Assembly (NCBI GenBank): GCA_963669285.2
Contig: CAXXSI010000022.1
Coordinates: forward strand, 434,001-498,000
Direction: 5' to 3'
DNA: 64,000 nt
From: JAWKWH01 sp963669285
GTDB taxonomy: Bacteria; Pseudomonadota; Alphaproteobacteria; Rhizobiales; Rhizobiaceae
In this document: positions 1-8,903 of the stretch, in pieces
Numbering within the stretch: the stretch's first letter is position 1
Layout: every line of letters starts with the position of its first letter
Program-made: the position numbers and the translations under genes
Notes under the pieces: generated by a model
The model's input: only the letters and a program-made list of their open reading frames with translations
The model's database searches: none
What the model was told of the DNA's origin: nothing

Positions 1-152
1 CCTTTGGCGTCGTAGAGACCGGTAACGAAATCCTTGGCCTCGCACAGGATCGGCGACCGCGCGGTTTTCTCCACCGAAATGCTCATCTCATCGGTGATCG
101 ACTTGAAGGTGCGCGCATAGACCGACAGCAATACAGGATCGATCTCGTTCAT
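1..152 (-). CDS. Hydantoinase B/oxoprolinase-type subunit HyuB (5' end only)
   Basis: Only the first 50 or so codons lie in the window; the gene runs off the left edge. The visible N-terminus (MNEIDPVLLSVYARTFKSI, then DEMSISVEKTARSPI) is typical of the HyuB family, which includes the alpha subunit of acetone carboxylase, subunits of acetophenone carboxylase and N-methylhydantoinase. The ATG overlaps the stop of the HyuA-like gene in an ATGA junction, so the two are translationally coupled and presumably form one ATP-dependent enzyme. The substrate cannot be read from this fragment; the operon (ligase, thiolase, MaoC proteins) argues for a ketone-carboxylase role over hydantoin hydrolysis. 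Confidence 0.8.
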   Translation of the reverse strand, partial: MNEIDPVLLSVYARTFKSITDEMSISVEKTARSPILCEAKDFVTGLYDAK

Positions 153-2266
153 GATCGAGGCTCCTCCAGGGCTGATGCTACCAGGTCTTCGCGGCCTTTC
201 TTATAGAGCGCGAACGAACCGAACTTGTCGCAAACACACGAGTAGGCACGGCTGACGAAGATCGCGGTCGTCGCTTCCTCGATCATGGCCGGACCTTCGA
301 TCAGATTGCCGTGTGCCAACCCGTGGCCATCATAAACGGAAACCGGGCTGAATGCGCCGTCTTCCGGTATGTAGACCGAACGTTCGCCCTTGGCTGCAGC
401 TGACGGATCGCGTCCGCTGTGCTTGCCTTCCGGAAAAGGTGGCTTGTCGACGCTGCCGAGCGCCTGAACACGCACATTGATGATCTCAATTTGCGATTCG
501 TCGTCATCAAGCGAATAGCCGTAAAGCCGGTTGTGCTCAGCGTGGAACGCGCTTTTGACTGCATCCACGTCGCGATTTTCAAACGACCCTTCCGGAACCT
601 CGAATGAAACCTCATGGTATTGTTTCAGGTAGCGACAATCGAATTTTATCGAAAATTCCTGTCTTTCGGCTGGAATGAGCTCTTCACCGAGCATCCTGCT
701 GCCTTCGGCAATCATACCGTCGACAAGTCCGGCCAGTTGATCCCAATCCATGTGATCCAACGGTGAAACAAAAGTTCGCACGAAATCATGGACGAGATCG
801 CTCATCAGCATGCCGGCGGCACAGAGAATCGACGAGGATCGCGGCACGATCTGAAGCGGCATGTCGAGCTCTTCGGCAATGAGGCAGGAATGGATCGGTC
901 CGGCACCACCGGCGACAACCATGGGAAACTCGCGCGGGTCAAACCCCCGTTTGATTGATATCTCGCGAACACCCTGAGCCATGTTGTTGCAGACGACGCG
1001 GTACATGCCCGCGGCTGCCTCTTCGATACTGAGACCGAGCGGACCGGCAATGTGCTCCTTGATTGCCGCCTTTGCGGCTTCGATATCCAGCGCCATTTTG
1101 CCGCCGGCAAAGAATTCGGGATTGAGATAACCGAGAACAAGGTCGGCATCGGTACAGGTCGGTCTTGTGCCACCCTTGCTATAGCTGACCGGACCGGGCG
1201 CGGCGCCTGCGCTTTGCGGACCCATGCGCAGCAGCCCGCCCTCGTCGATCCAGCCTATGCTGCCGCCACCGGCGCCGATTGTATGAATTCCCAACATGGG
1301 AAGCGCCAGCCGGTGGCGGTCGATGCTGCCCTCGTTGACCATCACCGGGCTGCCGTCAACGAGCGCAGCCTCGAAGCTTGTGCCGCCCATATCGACTACG
1401 ATGCAATTTTCCTGACCGTGCGCCCGGGTGAACTCAAGGCCCGCACCAGGCCCGGCCGCAGGCCCTGAAAGGAGTGTCAGGGCCGCGCTCTCACGCGCAA
1501 CCTCCGGTGACATCACACCGCCGTTCGACTGCATGATGAGCAATACGCCTTCAAAGCCAATCGATGTGAGATTAGCCTGTAACTGGTCGATATAGCGGCT
1601 CAGTATGGGACCGACATAGCTGTTCAGGGCTGTCGTGCTCGTGCGTTCGTAGAACCGGATTGTCGGGAGCAGGTCGCTCGAGACGGTCAAATAGACGCCG
1701 GGAAGTTCTTCGCGCATGAGGTTCGCCACCTGCCTCTCGTGCTGCGGATTTGCGAACGAGTTTATCAGGCAGATTGAAACGGATTCGACATCCTCATCCC
1801 TGAACAGCTTTGTCGCCGCGCGAACATCTTCCAGATTGAGCGGCTCGATTTCGCGTCCCATTCGGTCCAATCGTCCGCCCACGCCAACGCGCAGGTATCG
1901 AGGCACGAGCGGTTTCACGTTAGTGTAGTGGTTGTTGTATTGCTCCTCGCGAATACCGCGACGCATTTCCAGCGCATCGCGCAATCCAGATGTCGTGATC
2001 AACCCTGATTTCGCCCCTTTCCGGGTCAGTGTCGCGTTGGTCGTCACGGTTGTGCCGTGCACGATCGTTTCGATCGAGGCTGCAAATTGTTCAAGACTGA
2101 GATCGGGCTTACAGGCAGCAGCGATATCACGCAGTCCGGTAATCACAGCGAGCGACGGATCATGCGGCGTCGACAGCGTCTTGAATATTGCGGGCGCTTC
2201 CCCGTCAGCGACGTAGTAAAAGTCGGTGAATGTGCCGCCAACATCTATGCCGAGTTTGCTGCTCAC
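149..2266 (-). CDS. Hydantoinase A/ketone carboxylase beta-type ATPase subunit (HyuA family)
   Basis: A 705-residue protein with the ASKHA-type phosphate loop GIDVGGTFTDF near residue 7 and a second nucleotide-binding motif VDMGGTSFE near residue 290. Its length matches the HyuA-like subunits of acetone carboxylase and hydantoinases. In that family it binds ATP and activates the carbonyl substrate or bicarbonate together with the HyuB-like partner. Translation starts at GTG (2264-2266), whose GTGA overlaps the stop of the upstream acyl-CoA ligase gene. It sits in a six-gene operon with thiolase, ligase and two MaoC proteins, so I infer carboxylation of a ketone to a 3-oxo acid. N-methylhydantoinase or 5-oxoprolinase activity cannot be excluded from sequence alone. 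Confidence 0.85.
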   Translation of the reverse strand: MSSKLGIDVGGTFTDFYYVADGEAPAIFKTLSTPHDPSLAVITGLRDIAAACKPDLSLEQFAASIETIVHGTTVTTNATLTRKGAKSGLITTSGLRDALEMRRGIREEQYNNHYTNVKPLVPRYLRVGVGGRLDRMGREIEPLNLEDVRAATKLFRDEDVESVSICLINSFANPQHERQVANLMREELPGVYLTVSSDLLPTIRFYERTSTTALNSYVGPILSRYIDQLQANLTSIGFEGVLLIMQSNGGVMSPEVARESAALTLLSGPAAGPGAGLEFTRAHGQENCIVVDMGGTSFEAALVDGSPVMVNEGSIDRHRLALPMLGIHTIGAGGGSIGWIDEGGLLRMGPQSAGAAPGPVSYSKGGTRPTCTDADLVLGYLNPEFFAGGKMALDIEAAKAAIKEHIAGPLGLSIEEAAAGMYRVVCNNMAQGVREISIKRGFDPREFPMVVAGGAGPIHSCLIAEELDMPLQIVPRSSSILCAAGMLMSDLVHDFVRTFVSPLDHMDWDQLAGLVDGMIAEGSRMLGEELIPAERQEFSIKFDCRYLKQYHEVSFEVPEGSFENRDVDAVKSAFHAEHNRLYGYSLDDDESQIEIINVRVQALGSVDKPPFPEGKHSGRDPSAAAKGERSVYIPEDGAFSPVSVYDGHGLAHGNLIEGPAMIEEATTAIFVSRAYSCVCDKFGSFALYKKGREDLVASALEEPRS

Positions 2267-3816
2267 CGGGCTGACCTCATTCTTGGTTCGGCGGAATCTT
2301 CACCGAGCGAGGACACCAATTCGCGTAGTTCGTCTTTCACCACCTTGCCCATCACGTTACGCGGCAGCTTGTCGAGGAATACAACCCGCCGCGGGTGTTT
2401 GTACCTCGCAAGCCTCCCATCGAGAAAACCGGTTACGTCGGAAACCGCCAGGCTCGTGCCGGCGGACGGAACGATCACCGCGACGACGATCTCTCCCCAG
2501 ATGTCATCGGATTGGCCGATAACGGCGATCTCGGCGATCTCGGGGCATTCCGCAAGGACATTTTCCAGTTCCGCAGGATAGATGTTCTCTCCGCCTGAAA
2601 TGATCATGTCTTTCTTGCGATCATCGACAAAAAGAAATCCGTCTTCGTCGAGATGTCCCAGATCGCCGGTATGATACCATCCATCCTGAAGTGCTTGCGC
2701 TGTGGTTTCCGGTGCGTTCCAATAGCCGCGCATGACGTTGCCGCCGCGGATAAGGATTTCTCCGGTTCTCCCCGGTTCAATGTCTTCGCCCGCCTCGTCG
2801 ACAACACGCATCTCGCAGTGAATTGCTGTCTTGCCCGCTGACCCTTCGGCTCTCATAGCTGTTTCGGCGGTGAGATAAGTGGCGACTGGCCCAGTCTCCG
2901 TTGATCCGTAAACCTGTACAAGCGGCACTCCGCGCTGGTGAACCCTCTTGACAAGATTGACGGGAACGATGGTGGAACCGGTGGTGATCATCCGCAATGC
3001 ACCAAAATCGGTTGTATTCCAACGCCCGTCATTCATCATCGCGGTAATCTGCGTCGGCACCAGAACCGTCAGCGTGACATTAAATCGTACGAGGTCGCGG
3101 AACGCCGCCGCGATGTTGAATGCAGAGTGTAGCACGAGCTCGCCACCTGAATGCAGAACCGGCAATGACAGGATATTGATTCCACCTACGTGAAACAGCG
3201 GCAGGGTGTTCAAGGCCACGTCTTTGCTGGTCATTCCGTGCATGTGGGTGCTGTTGACCGCATTCAGGCACAGCGCGTTTTGGTCAAGCACCACACCTTT
3301 TGGTTTTCCGGTGGCTCCCGAAGTGTAACAAAGCAACACCGGATCGCCGTAGCTGCCGGCTGCATCTCTCTCCCACACCGGCTCGCTCAATGAAGTCAGC
3401 TCCTGCAGGTTGGGCTGACCGCTATCAGAGGAAGTCAGGCAGGTGATCCGGATATCAAGTCCGGCGCATGCCTTGACGCTCTGCGCTTCGTAGTCGGCTT
3501 CGACGAGCAACGCCTTTGGCGAACAGTCTTCCAGCAGCAGCCGATGCTCGTTTTCTTCCAGCCGCCAGTTCAGCGGCATGGCGATGGCTCCCAATCGGGC
3601 GCAGGCAAAAAGCAGCGCGATGAAATCGGGATGATTGAGCCCCAGATATCCGACGCGATCGCCGTGGCCAATGTCCAGCCGGTGGCGCAACACCCCGGCA
3701 ATCTGTCCGATGCGCTGCGCAAGCCGAATGTATGAAATCTCCTCATCCGCAAACCGAATGGCCGTCTTGTCCGGCGAAAACGCCGCATGCCGGTCGATCC
3801 AGGCGGAGATATCCAT
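2263..3816 (-). CDS. AMP-forming acyl-CoA synthetase
   Basis: An ANL-superfamily ligase of 517 residues that makes an acyl-AMP and then an acyl-CoA. The phosphate-binding motif YTSGATGKPKG lies at about 164-174, the hinge motif YHTGDLG near 390 and the catalytic-lysine region PRNVMGKVVKDEL near 490. The start is ATG 3816: the frame stays open for 54 further codons upstream, but those encode an arginine-rich shadow of the thiolase gene, and the ATG gives an ATGA overlap with the thiolase stop. Between HyuAB and thiolase genes, a plausible substrate is the 3-oxo acid formed by carboxylation (compare benzoylacetate-CoA ligase in acetophenone degradation); this is inference. A medium-chain fatty acid ligase role is the alternative. 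Confidence 0.88.
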   Translation of the reverse strand: MDISAWIDRHAAFSPDKTAIRFADEEISYIRLAQRIGQIAGVLRHRLDIGHGDRVGYLGLNHPDFIALLFACARLGAIAMPLNWRLEENEHRLLLEDCSPKALLVEADYEAQSVKACAGLDIRITCLTSSDSGQPNLQELTSLSEPVWERDAAGSYGDPVLLCYTSGATGKPKGVVLDQNALCLNAVNSTHMHGMTSKDVALNTLPLFHVGGINILSLPVLHSGGELVLHSAFNIAAAFRDLVRFNVTLTVLVPTQITAMMNDGRWNTTDFGALRMITTGSTIVPVNLVKRVHQRGVPLVQVYGSTETGPVATYLTAETAMRAEGSAGKTAIHCEMRVVDEAGEDIEPGRTGEILIRGGNVMRGYWNAPETTAQALQDGWYHTGDLGHLDEDGFLFVDDRKKDMIISGGENIYPAELENVLAECPEIAEIAVIGQSDDIWGEIVVAVIVPSAGTSLAVSDVTGFLDGRLARYKHPRRVVFLDKLPRNVMGKVVKDELRELVSSLGEDSAEPRMRSAR

Positions 3817-5021
3817 CAGCCGTCGCTCACTTCGATGACCACCGCCATCGACGTGTCGCCGGCGGCGCAACCCTCGAACAGACCATAGCCGCCGCCGCGC
3901 ATCGCCAGTTCCTCGATAAGCTCGATGATCGAGCGCATTCCGGTGGGGCCCTGGGGATGGCCCCAGATAAGCGAACAACCGTAGTTGTTCATCTTCAGGA
4001 CATCGGCACCGGTCTCGTTTGCAAATACGATGTCGTTGAGTGCAAACGGATTGTGCGAATTGATTGCATCCATGTCGTCTATGCCCAGTTCCGCGGCGGC
4101 GAGTGCACGCTGTGCCGCCGGTATTGTCGCTTCGGGCATGTAGGCGCTGTCGGCACGGCCCGACCCAAATCCGAGTATCCGCACCCGTATGCCGGGATTT
4201 GAACTCATTTCCCGGGCCTTGTCTGCCGTGGCGAGGATCACAGCGGCGTTTCCGTCCGCCGGGTGGGTCTGTCCGCCGAATGTGACGGTGCCGCCTTTGG
4301 CCACCGGTGACAGGGCGGACAATCCCTCGGCGGTCGAAAGCGTGATACCCTCATCGCCATCCAGTACCGAGACGGTTTTGCGGAAATTTGGTGCCGGTAC
4401 GTCCATCGGTGAGACCATGTAGCGTTTTTGAAAAGCCCGATCGTTGGCAATCGCCGCGGAATACTGTTCGCAGCGCCGCAGCACGATCTCATGTTGTTGC
4501 TCGGTGGTAATCGAATGTTTTGCCGCGACATTTTCAGCCGTCGTAACCATGGCATGCCCGCCATTTGGATCGCAGGAAAAATTGTCCATGACCCAATCCT
4601 CATGGGCACCGGTGCCGCCTGGACCCCTTGGATTGGGATAGTAGATGTGTGGTCCGTTGGACGTGCGGTCGCATGTCACCAGCAAGGCTGTCTCGGTGGC
4701 GCCGGTTTCGACTTCCTGTACTCCGGCGGACAGGCAGCGCACGCTGGTGGCGCAGGCTTGCCCGATTGTGGGGCCGGTTGCCGAATTTGCACCAACCATG
4801 GCCGCCAACCAGGGGAAGCCATAAAACGAGTGTTTCTGCGGAATGCTGACCCCGAGTACACCGAAATCTATCATCTCCGGCTGGATGTTTCGTTTTGTTA
4901 GTTCGCTCCGGACGACATGAGCGGCCAATTCGACGCTATGGAGATTGGCAAGCGAACCCTGCCATCGGGCAAACGGAGTGCTCCAATAGGCGCCATAGGG
5001 AATTTCAGCCTTGTAATTCAT
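3816..5021 (-). CDS. Thiolase-family protein
   Basis: A 401-residue thiolase of the SCP-x/BbsB-like branch. All three catalytic positions are present: nucleophile Cys90 in GQACATSVRC, His355 in WGHPQGPTG and Cys385 in FEGCAAGD. It is therefore likely an active acyl-CoA thiolase or a carbon-carbon lyase and not a degenerate lipid-transfer protein. No DUF35 partner, which some members of this branch need, is encoded next to it; the neighbour is a plain MaoC protein. In context it would split a 3-oxoacyl-CoA made by the ligase into acetyl-CoA and a shorter or aryl acyl-CoA. The start ATG has an AGGAC ribosome-binding site. Confidence 0.85.
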   Translation of the reverse strand: MNYKAEIPYGAYWSTPFARWQGSLANLHSVELAAHVVRSELTKRNIQPEMIDFGVLGVSIPQKHSFYGFPWLAAMVGANSATGPTIGQACATSVRCLSAGVQEVETGATETALLVTCDRTSNGPHIYYPNPRGPGGTGAHEDWVMDNFSCDPNGGHAMVTTAENVAAKHSITTEQQHEIVLRRCEQYSAAIANDRAFQKRYMVSPMDVPAPNFRKTVSVLDGDEGITLSTAEGLSALSPVAKGGTVTFGGQTHPADGNAAVILATADKAREMSSNPGIRVRILGFGSGRADSAYMPEATIPAAQRALAAAELGIDDMDAINSHNPFALNDIVFANETGADVLKMNNYGCSLIWGHPQGPTGMRSIIELIEELAMRGGGYGLFEGCAAGDTSMAVVIEVSDG

Positions 5022-5063
5022 TGGTACGTCCTATTGCCCTTCAGCCACCGCAATCTCCAACCT

Positions 5064-5498
5064 TTAGCCGATAACAACCGTAGCGGTGCCTTTGAGGAGA
5101 GCGTCGCCATTTTGGTTCTCGGCTTTGATCTCCAAGTCCGCCAGTCTTTCTCCGTTCTCTTCGCGTTTGCCTTTGACAACGCCAGAGCAGACAATCGTGT
5201 CACCAGGTAAGGCCATGGCGGCGAAGCGGCTTGAGAACTTCTTGACACGCGCTTGCGACGCCCAGCTGGTGAGCATTTGCCCAAGAACGGCCATCATCAG
5301 CATGCCATGCACGATAACGCCGTCAAGTCCGCCGGCCCGCGCGATATCATCGTCTAGGTGAATAGGATTATGGTCGCCTGATGCCCCGGCAAACAGCGCC
5401 AATTGCGTTCGACTGATCGGTCCCCTGGACAGTGGCGGGATCGACGCACCATTTTCGATATCGGCAAAATTGTCATTGTCTGTCATTGATGGGGCCAA
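5064..5498 (-). CDS. MaoC-family (R)-hydratase
   Basis: A 144-residue single hot-dog protein with the hydratase-2 signature GDHNPIH (Asp42, His47) followed by the glycine-rich GLDGVIVHGM helix. Enzymes of this family add water to 2-enoyl-CoA thioesters or remove it. It is paired with a second, N-terminal-type MaoC protein just upstream, as in heterodimeric enoyl-CoA hydratases. The first in-frame ATG (5498) gives MAPSM; an internal ATG at 5486 is an equally possible start. Its presence beside a ketone-carboxylase/thiolase set is not explained by the acetophenone paradigm, which needs no hydratase. Confidence 0.8.
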   Translation of the reverse strand: MAPSMTDNDNFADIENGASIPPLSRGPISRTQLALFAGASGDHNPIHLDDDIARAGGLDGVIVHGMLMMAVLGQMLTSWASQARVKKFSSRFAAMALPGDTIVCSGVVKGKREENGERLADLEIKAENQNGDALLKGTATVVIG

Positions 5499-5528
5499 TT
5501 CGGTTCAGTTGGTCGTTGTTTTAATGGT

Positions 5529-5978
5529 TCAGCTATTCCGTATTACTATTACAGAGTGTAAATCAGTGACGGGCTCGCCATTCTGATTGCTCAATTTCGT
5601 CTCGGTGACAACAAAGATCAGGGCGCCGTTTTTCTTGTCGTAAATATCGACAATCGTCTGCTGACCGGTAATCGTGTCGCCTGCGCAAATATCCGTGTGA
5701 TAGGTAAATCCTTGTTCGCCGTGAACGGCCTTGTTCTTGTCCACAGCCATGTCTTCAAGCACATTGAACGACTGTCCCGCATCCATCGTAATGCTGTAGG
5801 CAAATGTTAGAGGTGCCGGTATTGCCCTGTATCCCGCGCTTTTTGCTGCATCAATGTCAAAATGGATAGGATTTTCTTCGCCGATGGAATTGGCAAACTG
5901 GGTAATCCGCCCCTTCTCAACATCGACGGTGAAGGGATCGTATTGCTTGCCCAGAAATCTCTCTTTCAGTGTATCCAC
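5529..5978 (-). CDS. MaoC/FAS1-dehydratase N-terminal-like protein
   Basis: A 149-residue hot-dog protein resembling the FAS1-type dehydratase N-terminal domain. The catalytic loop reads GEENPIHFD, with Glu where active hydratase-2 enzymes have Asp, so it may be the structural or CoA-binding half of a heterodimer with the following MaoC protein. It is the first gene of the leftward operon that ends in hyuAB. Its promoter region, shared with the divergent TetR gene, carries a TTTACA-N4-TGTAAA dyad. A further TTACA-GAG-TGTAA sequence overlaps its last codons. Substrate is unknown. Confidence 0.72.
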   Translation of the reverse strand: MDTLKERFLGKQYDPFTVDVEKGRITQFANSIGEENPIHFDIDAAKSAGYRAIPAPLTFAYSITMDAGQSFNVLEDMAVDKNKAVHGEQGFTYHTDICAGDTITGQQTIVDIYDKKNGALIFVVTETKLSNQNGEPVTDLHSVIVIRNS

Positions 5979-6077
5979 TGTTGGGGTGCCTCCTTCACAC
6001 GCTGATTTCAGACCGATCTGCCAGTTGCCTTCGGCGATTGAAGCCGCTCGCGGCGAATGTTCGAGCCGATGCTAAAA

Positions 6078-6100
6078 CTATTTTACAGGTGTGTAAATAG
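6078..6100. promoter_or_regulatory. Probable TetR operator (TTTACA-N4-TGTAAA dyad)
   Basis: The 245-bp divergent region between the MaoC operon and the TetR gene contains TTTACAGGTGTGTAAA at 6082-6097. It extends to an imperfect 23-bp palindrome (CTATTT at one end, AAATAG at the other). Size and position fit a TetR-family operator controlling both directions. The rest of the region shows no gene and no copy of the GTAC-centred dyad found elsewhere in the window. Confidence 0.6.
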
Positions 6101-6223
6101 ATACGTCACGCTCCGGCAAAACCGGTTGCTTTGCTATGACATTGGCCATAGGGTGCGCGGATTGCCAGACCGGTCGGACAATTTGATCTGGCTGGTGGCG
6201 AAATTGCTTCCTGGAAGGATTGA

Positions 6224-6799
6224 ATGGGTAGACGCAATGAAATTCTACGGCGCGCCACGGAAGTCTTCGAAAGACAGGGCGTCAAGCAGACCTCGATAGA
6301 AGATATCGCCAAGGCGGTGGGTATCAAGCGGGAGGCGGTCTACTACTATTTCAAGGGCCGCAGGGAGATTTTGGCTGAAATCATCCTACCGCAAAGCCAT
6401 TCATTGCTTATTGGTTTGCGCAATATCAACCAATCGAACCGCCCTTTCGCCGACAAACTGCATGATGCCATTCAAAACCATCTGCAGAGTTTCAATCCCA
6501 GTTACCTCGAGATGACGGTGGCGCTGCGCGAAGATCATTTCTTTGGTGCTGACCAGAAGTTCACCGAACTTCGTCGGGTGTGGAAACAATATAGTGACAT
6601 GTGGACGGCGATGATCGCCGATGGTCAGGCCAGCGGCGAGTTTCGCGACGGACACAATCCGAAGATTATCGCCTATGCCATTTTGGGCATGTGCAACTGG
6701 TTGTCACGATGGTTCGACCCTGGCAAGGGAACCCCCATCGAGGAGATCATCGAATCCTACTTTCTCTTTGCCTTCCAGGGATTGGAAAACCGCAAGTAG
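6224..6799 (+). CDS. TetR/AcrR-family transcriptional regulator
   Basis: A 191-residue one-component regulator. The N-terminal helix-turn-helix (about residues 20-50, TSIEDIAKAVGIKREAVYYY) is typical of TetR repressors that respond to acyl-CoA or hydrophobic ligands; the C-terminal ligand domain gives no further hint. It is divergent from the MaoC-thiolase-ligase-hyuAB operon with a palindrome between them, so it most likely represses that operon and itself. The start is preceded by a good GGAAGGA ribosome-binding site. It converges on dctM with 30 bp between the stops. Confidence 0.88.
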   Translation: MGRRNEILRRATEVFERQGVKQTSIEDIAKAVGIKREAVYYYFKGRREILAEIILPQSHSLLIGLRNINQSNRPFADKLHDAIQNHLQSFNPSYLEMTVALREDHFFGADQKFTELRRVWKQYSDMWTAMIADGQASGEFRDGHNPKIIAYAILGMCNWLSRWFDPGKGTPIEEIIESYFLFAFQGLENRK

Positions 6800-6829
6800 C
6801 GGGAGCTTGGCGTCTTTGCGGAAAAGGTT

Positions 6830-8275
6830 CTAGCGGACCTTGCCGGGCAACCAGGTAGCGATTTCGGGAAACACGATCAACAAGATCAGCACCGCCAGTT
6901 CGATGAAAATGAACGGCAGAGCGGACCGGACGATCTGGCCAAGCGAAACATCAAACGGCGCCACTCCCTTCATCACATAGAGCAGCAACCCGAATGGTGG
7001 GGTGAGCAGACTGATCTCCATGGTGATCAGCATCAGCACCATCAGCCAGATGACGTCGATATTAAAAGTCGCCTGCAGGGATGTCGAACCGAGCAGGAAA
7101 AACGGCAGTGTGAGCAACAGCATGCTCACCTGATCCATGAAGGCGCCGAGAAAGAGCAGAACACACATCATGATGATGACGACACCAAGCGGTGTCAGAT
7201 CAAGCGACGTAACCTCCTGCAACAGGCCGTCTGTTGCTCCTGAGTTCGCCAATGCCTGGCTGAACACCAAAGAGCCGGCGATGATAAACAGGATCATGGT
7301 ATTGATCTTCGCCGTCTCGATCAGCGCCCGCCAGATTGCAGAAAATCCGAAGTCGGCGCCGTCTATGCCGGAGATCCTGATGCCGTTCTTGAAGAGACGG
7401 AACAGGTAACACGCCGCCAGAGAAGCAAGGCATCCAAGTGCGGCCGCCTCGGTCGGGGCGGCGATCTTGAAGAAAATACTGCCAACCACGACAATGAAGA
7501 TCGTTCCCAGCGGAAAGATATAGAGGACAAAGGGCAGAATGCGGTTGACGGTGCGCTTCATGGATCCGTCGTAGGAACCGGACCAGCGCATGCGCCCGCC
7601 GATATGAATTTCCATGGAGACCGCGTCATCAAGATTTTCGTCGTCGGGTTCGTAAGCTGGTGCCAGAGACGGATTGATGGAGCAGCGGATCATCACATAG
7701 GCGAAAAACAGAATTGCCATCAGGATTCCCGGCACGATTCCTGCGATCAGCAACTGCGCCACAGACTGTTCGGCGAGGCTGGCCAGAAGCACGGCAAGTG
7801 CTGACGGTGGAATCAACATGGCGACTCCGCCCACCGCCATTATCGGCCCCATGGCAATCGCCGGCTTGTAACCGCGTTTCATCATGTCGGGCAGCAATAC
7901 GGATCCCAAGATGGCGGTATTGGCGATTGTTGAGCCGGAAAGCGAGGAGAACACGGTTCCTCCCACCACCGACACCACCGACAGGCGGCCCGGAATCCGC
8001 GCTATCATCCTGTCGATTGCTCCGATTGCCTTGAAGGCAACACCGGTTTGCAGAAGGATTTCACCCATCAGCAAAAACAGCGCAATCGGCACAAGGCTGA
8101 ACTTGATGGCATTGTGGAATTCGATCGGCATGAAAACCAGACCGATGTCACCGTTTATGAACAGCGCAGTGCCAAGAACATTGGCGGCAAAAAAAGCCAG
8201 AGCTACCGGCAAACCCATGAACATGAGGGTGCAGACAGTCCCCAAAAGCAAAATCAATGCGTATTGCCACTCCAT
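6830..8275 (-). CDS. dctM: TRAP transporter large permease (DctM family)
   Basis: A 481-residue polytopic membrane protein with the DctM architecture (about 12-13 hydrophobic segments, N-terminal GLPVALAFF motif, internal PPSALAVLLASLAEQSV). It is the ion-coupled translocation subunit of a tripartite ATP-independent periplasmic transporter. It directly follows dctQ (1 bp apart) and shares the dctP promoter. Its place between the hyu and box operons, and the operator it shares with aromatic genes, suggest import of benzoate or a related aromatic acid. Confidence 0.9.
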   Translation of the reverse strand: MEWQYALILLLGTVCTLMFMGLPVALAFFAANVLGTALFINGDIGLVFMPIEFHNAIKFSLVPIALFLLMGEILLQTGVAFKAIGAIDRMIARIPGRLSVVSVVGGTVFSSLSGSTIANTAILGSVLLPDMMKRGYKPAIAMGPIMAVGGVAMLIPPSALAVLLASLAEQSVAQLLIAGIVPGILMAILFFAYVMIRCSINPSLAPAYEPDDENLDDAVSMEIHIGGRMRWSGSYDGSMKRTVNRILPFVLYIFPLGTIFIVVVGSIFFKIAAPTEAAALGCLASLAACYLFRLFKNGIRISGIDGADFGFSAIWRALIETAKINTMILFIIAGSLVFSQALANSGATDGLLQEVTSLDLTPLGVVIIMMCVLLFLGAFMDQVSMLLLTLPFFLLGSTSLQATFNIDVIWLMVLMLITMEISLLTPPFGLLLYVMKGVAPFDVSLGQIVRSALPFIFIELAVLILLIVFPEIATWLPGKVR

Positions 8276-8276
8276 A

Positions 8277-8807
8277 CTAAAACGATGCTCTCACGGGATC
8301 CGATGCGTCTTGATCGACAATGGCGCGCGCTCTGCGAAGGCGAAACAGAAACTCAACCGCCAGCAGGAAAAACGACCCGGCGAAAACTGCCAGCATGTAC
8401 CAGTTGGCGATGCGCAGATCTTTATCGGGTAGCGTGCCGTCCTCAAATTCCCACAGTGCTGCGCGGGCGCCGTAAAAACACAGAAGCCCACAAAGGCTGA
8501 CACCAAAGCAATCGAGCAGACGCTCCAGTTGGACCGCTGCCCGTCGCGGCAATGCGGAAGCAAATACATCCACCCTGACGTGCGCGCCTTGCTGCAACAC
8601 CCATGGCGCTCCGATGAAAACGCCGACGTAAAGGGCGTATTCGACAGCCTCATGCAGCCACCAGATCGCACCTAAATTCGTCTTGATAAGAAGCAGGTTC
8701 AGGGGGATGAGAACAGCGAACAAACCGATGGAAGCGGCCACAACGAAAATCAGAAACCGAAGAAACCGGTTAAATCCGGTTTCGATCACGTCCAGAAACA
8801 AACTCAT
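8277..8807 (-). CDS. dctQ: TRAP transporter small permease (DctQ family)
   Basis: A 176-residue protein with four hydrophobic segments, as in the DctQ membrane subunit that supports DctM. Visible segments include FLIFVVAASIGLFAVLIPL near the N-terminus and WYMLAVFAGSFFLLAVEFL near the C-terminus. It lies between dctP and dctM in one transcription unit. Substrate specificity resides in DctP and cannot be read here. Confidence 0.87.
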   Translation of the reverse strand: MSLFLDVIETGFNRFLRFLIFVVAASIGLFAVLIPLNLLLIKTNLGAIWWLHEAVEYALYVGVFIGAPWVLQQGAHVRVDVFASALPRRAAVQLERLLDCFGVSLCGLLCFYGARAALWEFEDGTLPDKDLRIANWYMLAVFAGSFFLLAVEFLFRLRRARAIVDQDASDPVRASF

Positions 8808-8903
8808 GGTTCCCCGAATTCATCTGTCATGGCAGCGATTGTGAAGGAAGGGAGCCCAGACTCCAAATCTGATCCAGGCTCGCCTCCAACTTTTCATTTC
8901 GCG

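Noticed and set aside
301..615. Antisense and overlapping small reading frames throughout (for example 301-615, 805-1173, 55886-57244)
   Set aside because: They lie wholly inside well-supported genes in other frames, have no domains or ribosome-binding sites and show arginine- or histidine-rich shadow composition.
1..2266. Firm call of acetone or acetophenone carboxylase
   Set aside because: HyuB is truncated and the third subunit lies outside the window; family membership alone does not fix the substrate.
3817..3978. N-terminal extension of the acyl-CoA ligase
   Set aside because: The extra 54 codons are an arginine-rich shadow of the thiolase gene; the ATG at 3816 gives an ATGA overlap and the normal family start.
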